Shown here one piece after another: positions 58,339 to 64,000 of a stretch of DNA of 64,000 bases. The position numbers and the translations under genes are program-made. The notes under the pieces are model-generated. The model made no database searches. It worked only from the letters and a program-made list of their open reading frames with translations, and had not been told where the DNA came from. The stretch is from Sphingobium sp. 15-1 (GTDB lineage: Bacteria > Pseudomonadota > Alphaproteobacteria > Sphingomonadales > Sphingomonadaceae): positions 868,001 to 932,000 of the forward strand of contig NZ_JABXJG010000001.1 of NCBI RefSeq assembly GCF_013375535.1, given 5' to 3'. Numbering within the stretch: position 1 is the stretch's first letter; every line of letters starts with the position of its first letter.

Positions 58339-59271
58339 TTACTTGGCGGCCTTCGCCAGTTGCGCCTCGCGGGCTGCGCGCATTTCGGCAAAATCCTTGC
58401 CCGCATGGTAGCTGGACCGCGTGAGCGGGCTGGACGCCACCTGCAGGAAGCCCTTCGCCCGCGCAATCGCCGCATAGGCGTTGAACGCCGCCGGGGTGAC
58501 GAATTCCATCACCTTGGCATGTTTCGGCGTTGGCTGAAGATATTGCCCCATGGTCAGGAAATCGATGTCGGCCGATCGCATGTCGTCCATCACCTGATGG
58601 ACCTCTAGCCGCTCCTCGCCCAGACCGAGCATGATACCGGACTTGGTGAAGATGGACGGATCGAACTTCTTCACCGTCTCCAGCAGCCGCAGCGACGCAT
58701 AGTAGCGCGCACCTGGACGGATGGTCGGATAGAGCCGGGGCACCGTCTCCAGATTATGATTATAGACGTCCGGCCGCGCCGCGACGATCATCTCGACCGC
58801 CCGTTCATGCTTGTTCCGGAAGTCCGGTGTCAGGATTTCGATGGTCGTATCCGGAGTCGTGCGGCGCAGCGCCTCGATCACCTTCACGAACTGCGACGCG
58901 CCGCCATCGGGCAGGTCATCGCGGTCGACCGAGGTGATGACGATATGCTCCAGCCCCATTTCCGCGCAGGCATCGGCCAGATTCTGCGGCTCGTTGGGAT
59001 CGACCTTGCGCGGCATGCCGGTCTTGACGTTGCAGAAGGCGCAGGCCCGCGTGCAGACATCGCCTAGAATCATCACCGTAGCGTGCTTCTTGGTCCAGCA
59101 CTCCCCGATATTGGGGCAAGCCGCTTCCTCGCACACCGTCGCCAGCCCCTTCTCCCGCATCAGCTTGCGCGTCTCATGATAGCCGGGGCTGGTCGGCGCC
59201 TTCACACGAATCCAGTCGGGCTTGCGGGCGCGTTCGGGACGATTGGCTGGGATCGGAGCAATATCGGTCAT
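58339..59271 (-). CDS. lipA: Lipoyl synthase
   Basis: Radical-SAM enzyme that inserts sulfurs into octanoyl groups. 310 residues. Auxiliary cluster Cys C47, C52, C58 ([13 protein letters not shown]) and radical-SAM C73, C77, C80 (CTRACAFC); the conserved C-terminal RSSYHAG motif is present. The start [11 protein letters not shown] at 59271 is chosen by homology over an in-frame extension of 15 codons. The SRPBCC gene follows, the usual alphaproteobacterial order. Confidence 0.96.
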   Translation of the reverse strand: MTDIAPIPANRPERARKPDWIRVKAPTSPGYHETRKLMREKGLATVCEEAACPNIGECWTKKHATVMILGDVCTRACAFCNVKTGMPRKVDPNEPQNLADACAEMGLEHIVITSVDRDDLPDGGASQFVKVIEALRRTTPDTTIEILTPDFRNKHERAVEMIVAARPDVYNHNLETVPRLYPTIRPGARYYASLRLLETVKKFDPSIFTKSGIMLGLGEERLEVHQVMDDMRSADIDFLTMGQYLQPTPKHAKVMEFVTPAAFNAYAAIARAKGFLQVASSPLTRSSYHAGKDFAEMRAAREAQLAKAAK

Positions 59272-59336
59272 GCGCCCCAGATAGCGATGGAAGAGCGCTC
59301 TTGCCAGCCCCATCATTGTTCGGCACAGACCGGCGC

Positions 59337-59990
59337 ATGACCGATTTCGCTGACATGCTCGCCGGCTACCGCCGTTTCCGCAACACCGGCTGGACGGAAC
59401 AGCGCGAGCGCTGGGACGAACTCAATGAAGGGCAAAGCCCCCGCGTCATGGTGATCGCCTGCTCCGATAGCCGAGTCGACCCCGCGCAGATCTTCGACAC
59501 CAGTCCTGGAGAGATCTTCGTGGTCCGGAACGTGGCCGCTCTGGTGCCGCCCTTCGAAACCAATCCCGGCCGCCATGGCGTCTCCGCCGCGCTGGAATTC
59601 GCGGTCCAGGTGCTGAAGGTGAGTGAGATCGTCGTCATGGGCCATGGCAAGTGCGGTGGCTGCAAGGCGGCGCTCACCCATTCGCTGAAGGACGCGCCTC
59701 CGGGCGAAGGCGGCTTCATCCATAACTGGATCGAATTGCTCGACGAGGCCCGCAAAAAGGTGGTGGAACGCTTTGGCGACGACAATAGCGGCCGCGACGC
59801 CGAACGCGCCATGGAGCAGGAAGGGGTCAAGGTCAGCCTGGCCAATCTGCGCAGCTTCCCCTGCGTCCGAACCAAGGAGCGCGATGGCGAGATCAAGCTG
59901 ATCGGCGCCTTCTTCGCCATTGCCGACGGCCAACTTCATCTGTTGGACGAGGCGAACGGCGAATTCCATCCCGCCCCGCTGGACGCCTGA
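59337..59990 (+). CDS. Beta-class carbonic anhydrase
   Basis: Interconverts CO2 and bicarbonate. 217 residues. Zinc ligands and partners visible: C42, D44, R46 in [12 protein letters not shown]103 and C106 in [10 protein letters not shown]. The start [10 protein letters not shown] at 59337 is preferred; the upstream 12 codons do not look native. It is divergent from lipA and followed one base later by the NYN-domain gene, so the two are probably co-transcribed. Confidence 0.94.
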   Translation: MTDFADMLAGYRRFRNTGWTEQRERWDELNEGQSPRVMVIACSDSRVDPAQIFDTSPGEIFVVRNVAALVPPFETNPGRHGVSAALEFAVQVLKVSEIVVMGHGKCGGCKAALTHSLKDAPPGEGGFIHNWIELLDEARKKVVERFGDDNSGRDAERAMEQEGVKVSLANLRSFPCVRTKERDGEIKLIGAFFAIADGQLHLLDEANGEFHPAPLDA

Positions 59991-59991
59991 C

Positions 59992-60726
59992 ATGACGGCG
60001 CCGATCCCCAGCGGCAATATCGCCCTGCTGATCGACGCCGACAATGTGTCCGCTGACCATTTCGACCCTGTGCTGACCGTTCTGGCGGAACTGGGCACCG
60101 TCAATATCCGTCGCGCCTACGGCAATTGGAGCAAGCCCGCGCTCAAGGGCTGGGCGCGGCAGGCCGTGACTCAGGCGATCGAAACGCAGCAGCAGTTCGA
60201 CCTCACCAAGGGCAAGAACGCCACCGACATGAAGATGACGATCGACGCCATGGACCTGATGGCGTCGGGCCGCGTCACCGGCTTTGGTCTGATGTCGAGC
60301 GACAGCGATTTCACGCCTCTCGTCACCCGCATCCGGCAGGAGGGGCTGCCCGTCTACGGCTTCGGCACGGACAAGACACCGCAAGCCTTCCGCAGCGCCT
60401 GCACCCGCTTCATCGATGTCGGCGCGCTGACCAATATACCGGAAACCCCCGTCGAGCAGGAGGTTCTGGATGACGACACTGATGCCGTCGACGGCACGGA
60501 GGTTGCGCCCGATCTCGTCAAGCTGCTGATCGACGCCTATAATGCGGTGAAGCGCGACGATCAGGGCTTTGCCCGGCTCAGCGAAGTGGGCCAGCTTGCG
60601 GGCAACCGCTCCAGCTTCGACACGCGCAATTACGGGTTCAAGCGGCTGTCGGACCTCGTCCGCTCGATCAAGAATTTCAAGGTGGAAAGCCGCGACGGCC
60701 AGACCTGGATCAAGCGGGTGCATTGA
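59992..60726 (+). CDS. NYN-domain (LabA-like) putative ribonuclease with OST-HTH/LOTUS-type C-terminus
   Basis: 244 residues. The N-terminal ~150 form a PIN-like NYN nuclease domain: NIALLIDADN with the first catalytic Asp residues, the middle NATDMKMTIDAMDLM, and LMSSDSDFTPLVTRIRQEG with the conserved DSD. After an acidic linker (DDDTDAVDGTE) the C-terminal ~70 residues (ARLSEVGQLAGNRSSFDTRNYG) look like an OST-HTH/LOTUS RNA-binding domain. RNA cleavage is the expected activity by family; the substrate is unknown. Flanked by carbonic anhydrase and acylphosphatase genes. Confidence 0.85.
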   Translation: MTAPIPSGNIALLIDADNVSADHFDPVLTVLAELGTVNIRRAYGNWSKPALKGWARQAVTQAIETQQQFDLTKGKNATDMKMTIDAMDLMASGRVTGFGLMSSDSDFTPLVTRIRQEGLPVYGFGTDKTPQAFRSACTRFIDVGALTNIPETPVEQEVLDDDTDAVDGTEVAPDLVKLLIDAYNAVKRDDQGFARLSEVGQLAGNRSSFDTRNYGFKRLSDLVRSIKNFKVESRDGQTWIKRVH

Positions 60727-61007
60727 TGGCGGTCATCGCCAGGCATCTGATAATCCTTGGCCGGGTGCAGGGCGTGTTCTACCGCAATTGGACCGTGGAA
60801 ACGGCGAGTGGGCTCGGCCTTGCAGGCTGGGTCCGCAATCGCATGGACGGCAGCGTGGAAGCGCTGGTGGAGGGGGCGGAGCAGGCGGTTGGACAATTCA
60901 TCAGCCTTGCGCATGATGGACCGCCCGCGGCGCATGTGGCGCGGATCGATGTTGCGAATGTCGATGTCGAGGGACTCGCATCCTTTCAGAAGCGGCCGAC
61001 CTGCTGA
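60726..61007 (+). CDS. acyP: Acylphosphatase
   Basis: Hydrolyses acyl phosphates such as carbamoyl or acetyl phosphate. 93 residues, the family's usual size. Catalytic Arg and Asn are visible in GVFYRNWTVE and GWVRNRMDGSVE. The ATG at 60726 shares its A with the stop of the NYN gene (TGATG), so the two are translationally coupled. Why the pair is linked is not known. Confidence 0.94.
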   Translation: MAVIARHLIILGRVQGVFYRNWTVETASGLGLAGWVRNRMDGSVEALVEGAEQAVGQFISLAHDGPPAAHVARIDVANVDVEGLASFQKRPTC

Positions 61008-61085
61008 TCTTTCCCGCCGTTGCAGCCTAGTGGCGGGAATGACTGGTTTCCAAACAGTTTGAGTGCCGCCGTCTTCTTAGGGCAT

Positions 61086-61176
61086 ATCGTGCTCCTGCGA
61101 AGGCAGGAGCCCAGTTCAGGCGGTGCGATAATCCACTGGAGGCGGGGCTGGGCTCCTGCCTTCGCAGGAGCACGAT
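61086..61176. repeat. Perfect 28-bp inverted repeat of the dispersed hairpin family
   Basis: ATCGTGCTCCTGCGAAGG... (61086-61113) is the exact reverse complement of 61149-61176. Each arm is itself a partial GCTCCTGC/GCAGGAGC palindrome, so the unit is two head-to-head copies of the hairpin seen at 24591-24618 and, diverged, at 46763-46786. Confidence 0.8.
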
Positions 61177-61222
61177 GCGCTTAATGACCGCTCCTGGCCA
61201 AAACACATCCCCTCACACGGCA

Positions 61223-61252
61223 AAAAAAGGCCGATCCCAAGGGGACCGGCCT
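61223..61252 (-). terminator. Rho-independent terminator of ettA
   Basis: On the minus strand GGCCGGTCC pairs with GGATCGGCC (one mismatch) around a short CCCTTGG loop and is followed by TTTTTTT. It is 133 bp past the ettA stop. Confidence 0.85.
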
Positions 61253-61385
61253 GAAAGTTTTAGGAGAGGATGCCTGAAAGGCCCTCTCTATGTGCACTGC
61301 AACATATCATTTTGCAAGTGCGAAAAGCGAAACAAAGATTGCAATCATTGCAAGCCCATCATCGCCCCCGCACCGCACAGGCAAA

Positions 61386-63071
61386 TCAGCGGGTCAGCTT
61401 CTTGTAAGCCAGCCGCGTAGGACGATCCGCCGCATCGCCCAGACGACGCCGCTTGTCCTCCTCATACATTTCGAAATTGCCCTCGAACCATTCGACATGG
61501 CTGTCGCCTTCGAACGCCAGGATATGCGTCGCCAGACGGTCGAGGAAGAAGCGGTCGTGGCTGATCACCACGGCGCAGCCCGCGAAATTCTCGATCGCTT
61601 CTTCCAGAGCCGCCAGCGTTTCGACGTCAAGATCGTTGGTCGGTTCGTCGAGCAGCAGCACGTTGCCGCCCTTCTTCAGCATCTTGGCGATATGCACGCG
61701 ATTGCGCTCACCGCCCGACAGCTTGCCGACATTCTTCTGCTGGTCCTGCCCCTTGAAGTTGAAGGCGCCGACATAAGCGCGGGTCGACATGTCGTGGCCG
61801 TTGACCTTCACATAATCGAGGCCGTCGGACACTTCCTCCCAGACATTCTTCGACGCATCGAGATGATCGCGGCTCTGGTCGACATAGCCCAGTCGCACGG
61901 TCGAACCGATGTCGATCTCACCCGAATCGGGCTGTTCCTGCCCGGTGATCAGCTTGAACAGGGTCGACTTGCCCGCGCCGTTCGGCCCGATCACGCCGAC
62001 AATGCCGCCCGGCGGCAGCATGAAGGAGAGATTTTCGAACAGCAGCTTGTCGCCATAAGCCTTCGAGATGTTCTTCGCCTCGATCACCTTGCCGCCCAGG
62101 CGTTCCGGCACCTGGATGACGATCTGCGCCTTGCCCGGCGTGCGGTTCTCCTGACTGGCGACCAGTTCCTCGAACTTCTTGATACGCGCCTTGGACTTGG
62201 TCTGGCGGCCCTTGGTGCCCGCGCGAATCCATTCCAGCTCGTCGTTGATCGCCTTCTGGCGGCCGGTCGCCTCGCGGTCTTCCTGCTCCAGACGCTTGGA
62301 CTTCTTCTCCAGATAGGTGGAGTAGTTGCCCTCATAAGGGAAATATTTGCCGCGATCGAGTTCCAGAATCCAGCCGACCACATTGTCGAGGAAATAGCGG
62401 TCGTGGGTGATCATCAGCACCGCCCCGGCATATTCCTTCAGATGGTTTTCCAGCCACTCGACGCTTTCGGCATCGAGGTGGTTGGTCGGTTCGTCGAGCA
62501 GCAGGATGTCCGGCTTCTGGATCAGCAGGCGGGTCAGCGCGATGCGGCGCTTTTCACCGCCCGACAGGCTGTCCACCGGCCAGTCCGAAGGCGGGCAGCG
62601 CAGCGCCTCCATCGCGATTTCAAGCTGGTTGTCGAGTGTCCAGCCATCGACCGCATCGATCTGCTCCTGCAACGTGCCCATTTCCTCCATGAGCGCGTCG
62701 AAATCGACGTCCTCCGGCGGATCGGCCATGATCATGCTGATCTCGTTGAAGCGATCCAGCTTGTCCGCGATCTCGCGCGCGCCGTCCTTCACGTTCTCCA
62801 GCACGGTCTTGCTCGGGTCGAGCTGCGGCTCCTGCGCCAGATAACCCACCGTGATATTCTCGCCCGGCCAGGCCTCGCCGGAGAAATCCTTGTCGATGCC
62901 GGCCATGATCTTCATCAGGGTCGACTTGCCCGCGCCGTTGGGGCCGACGATGCCGATCTTCGCCCCGCGATAAAATTGCAGGTTGATCTGGTTGAGCACC
63001 GGCTTGGGGGCGCCGGGAAAGCTCTTGGTCATGCTCTTCATGACGAAGGCGTATTGGGACGAGGCGGACAT
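61386..63071 (-). CDS. ettA: Energy-dependent translational throttle protein EttA (ABC-F)
   Basis: Soluble ABC-F ATPase that binds the ribosomal E site and gates elongation in response to ATP/ADP. 561 residues with two ATPase domains: Walker A GPNGAGKS at 43-50 and GPNGAGKSTLF in the second half; signatures LSGGEKRR and LSGGERNR; Walker B LLLDEPTNHLD and LLLDEPTNDLD; the arm/linker region ETTRPTK-equivalent lies between. Length and the tRNA-interaction linker (IRAGTKGRQTKSKARI) match EttA rather than Uup or resistance ABC-Fs. Confidence 0.95.
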   Translation of the reverse strand: MSASSQYAFVMKSMTKSFPGAPKPVLNQINLQFYRGAKIGIVGPNGAGKSTLMKIMAGIDKDFSGEAWPGENITVGYLAQEPQLDPSKTVLENVKDGAREIADKLDRFNEISMIMADPPEDVDFDALMEEMGTLQEQIDAVDGWTLDNQLEIAMEALRCPPSDWPVDSLSGGEKRRIALTRLLIQKPDILLLDEPTNHLDAESVEWLENHLKEYAGAVLMITHDRYFLDNVVGWILELDRGKYFPYEGNYSTYLEKKSKRLEQEDREATGRQKAINDELEWIRAGTKGRQTKSKARIKKFEELVASQENRTPGKAQIVIQVPERLGGKVIEAKNISKAYGDKLLFENLSFMLPPGGIVGVIGPNGAGKSTLFKLITGQEQPDSGEIDIGSTVRLGYVDQSRDHLDASKNVWEEVSDGLDYVKVNGHDMSTRAYVGAFNFKGQDQQKNVGKLSGGERNRVHIAKMLKKGGNVLLLDEPTNDLDVETLAALEEAIENFAGCAVVISHDRFFLDRLATHILAFEGDSHVEWFEGNFEMYEEDKRRRLGDAADRPTRLAYKKLTR

Positions 63072-63173
63072 GGCTTGAAGCAGCTCCGAAGGGTCAATCG
63101 TTGGAAATCGGCGCCGGGTTAGCGGAGGCGGAACGCGTTGGCAAATGGGGGATGGCCCGCTAAGCCTTCATCC

Positions 63174-64000
63174 ATGCAGAAAATCCGATCGGGCACGCTT
63201 GCCGCCCTTCTCCTCGGCAGCATCTTCACCCCCTTCCCGCTCCTTGCCGCGCCGTCTGGCGTGGACGCGATTCGCGCCGCCGCCCTGACGGACGGGGTCG
63301 CGATGGACTTCATCGAGGGTCTGACGACCGAAGTCGGCCCCCGCCCCGCAGGCACCCCGCAGGAGGCCCGCGCCCGCGACTGGGCTGTGGCAAAGCTGAA
63401 AAGCCTTGGTTTCTCCAACGTCCGCGCCGAACCCTATACCATGCCCGTCTGGCTGCGCGGTCGTGACGAAGCCCGCCTGATCTCGCCCTTCCCGCAGAAT
63501 CTGGTGCTTGCCGCGCTCGGCAACAGCGCCTCCACTCCGGACAAGGGCATAGAGGGTGAAGTCGCCTATTTCCCGACCCTGGCCGACCTCGAAGCCGCGC
63601 CCGATGGCAACCTGATCGGCAAGATCGCCTTCGTCAGCCACGCCATGCACGCGACCCAGGACGGCAGCTCCTACGGCACTTTCGGCGCCGCCCGCCGCCA
63701 GGGGCCGAGCATCGCCTCGAAAAAGGGCGCGATCGCCATATTGATCCGCTCGATCGGCACCGACAATCACCGCCAGCCGCATACCGGCGTCCAGATGTGG
63801 GCGGATGGCGTGAAGCCTATCCCCGCCGCCGCGCTTAGCATGCCTGATGCCGAGCAGCTCGCTCGGATTGTCTCACGGGGGCAGCCGGTGCGGCTGCATC
63901 TGACGCTCAGCTCGAAAATGCTGAAGGACCAGCCATCGGGCAATGTCCTGGCCGAAATCCCCGGCAGCGATCCCAAGGCAGGCGTCGTCGTCGCCGCCTG
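63174..64000 (+). CDS. M28-family peptidase, 5' part (3' end outside window)
   Basis: The frame is open from 63174 to the window edge, 275 residues. A signal peptide covers about 1-26 (LAALLLGSIFTPFPLLAA), so the protein is exported. The start of the mature part (EGLTTEVGPRPAGTPQEARARDW) and the PA-like domain that follows (GKIAFVSHAMH, SIASKKGAIAILIRS) match exported M28 aminopeptidase/carboxypeptidase-type proteins. The metal-binding residues of the M28 domain lie beyond the window, so catalytic status cannot be checked. Divergent from ettA. Confidence 0.85.
   Translation, partial: MQKIRSGTLAALLLGSIFTPFPLLAAPSGVDAIRAAALTDGVAMDFIEGLTTEVGPRPAGTPQEARARDWAVAKLKSLGFSNVRAEPYTMPVWLRGRDEARLISPFPQNLVLAALGNSASTPDKGIEGEVAYFPTLADLEAAPDGNLIGKIAFVSHAMHATQDGSSYGTFGAARRQGPSIASKKGAIAILIRSIGTDNHRQPHTGVQMWADGVKPIPAAALSMPDAEQLARIVSRGQPVRLHLTLSSKMLKDQPSGNVLAEIPGSDPKAGVVVAA

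Larger units (their letters stand above)
61008..61385. other. Intergenic stretch between acylphosphatase and ettA
   Basis: Holds the inverted repeat 61086-61176 and the ettA terminator at 61223-61252. The remaining ~130 bp next to the ettA stop is A/T-richer and shows no gene. Confidence 0.6.

Noticed and set aside
61290..63122. 610-codon open frame on the plus strand
   Set aside because: Antisense to ettA, whose ATPase motifs are unmistakable.

Overview
GC-rich (roughly two-thirds G+C outside the island), densely packed chromosomal DNA of an alphaproteobacterium, most likely a sphingomonad (Sphingobium/Sphingomonas-like). The grounds are gene order (dusB-ntrBC-ntrYX-hfq-hflX; divL-tsaE-amgK-murU-addBA-trxA), a fused ispDF, an Hfq with two Sm domains in one chain, and dispersed palindromes of a kind I associate with sphingomonad genomes. 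Genus assignment is inference from proteins only.

Layout. 1-2284: 3' part of alaS. 2285-4386: repeat DNA and a complete IS256-family element. 4387-7106: glutaminase and a CPA2 antiporter, convergent. 7185-12370: tRNA-Leu, then a minus-strand block aroA / small membrane protein / cmk / rpsA / ihfB with terminators after cmk and rpsA, and the divergent TIGR02300 gene. 12458-12805: two identical tRNA-Ala(GGC) genes. 13321-24552: a plus-strand overlapping run divL, tsaE, amgK, murU, addB, addA, trxA. 24623-28867: minus-strand gst, hisN, argJ and a GT-C-type membrane protein. 29094-31826: secA. 31876-32813: DUF983 gene and a 65-codon-class small gene, with an unexplained plus-strand terminator between them. 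32904-36577: a 3.7-kb island bounded by a 14-bp duplication of the tRNA-Ser(TGA) 3' end; it holds an IS21-family element, a gene stump, two unknown genes and no integrase. 36802-45784: MltB-type transglycosylase, then dacA-tmk-holB-metG-tatD-MBL hydrolase-retropepsin-like protease-MFS transporter. 45940-46728: mazG. 46805-56114: minus-strand hflX, hfq, ntrX, ntrY, ntrC, ntrB, dusB. 56221-61007: ispDF, cinA (plus); coq10/ratA-like, lipA (minus); carbonic anhydrase, NYN protein, acylphosphatase (plus). 61386-64000: ettA (minus) and the 5' part of an M28 peptidase gene (plus).

How they work together. Most genes are core: translation (alaS, metG, rpsA, tsaE, dusB, ettA, tRNAs), replication and repair (tmk, holB, addAB), envelope growth and peptidoglycan recycling (mltB-type, dacA, amgK-murU), nitrogen two-component control (NtrBC, NtrYX) next to Hfq, and cell-cycle signalling (DivL-like kinase). 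DivL-like Y568 replaces the usual phospho-acceptor His, and NtrX lacks the GAFTGA loop that NtrC retains. The only clearly accessory DNA is the IS256 element and the tRNA-Ser island. I did not find CRISPR arrays, rRNA genes, or a recognisable new defence or biosynthetic system; the best candidates for something undescribed are the degenerate tRNA-Ser element with its repeated 17-bp motifs, the possible small RNA near 32400-32573, and the two island genes of unknown function.
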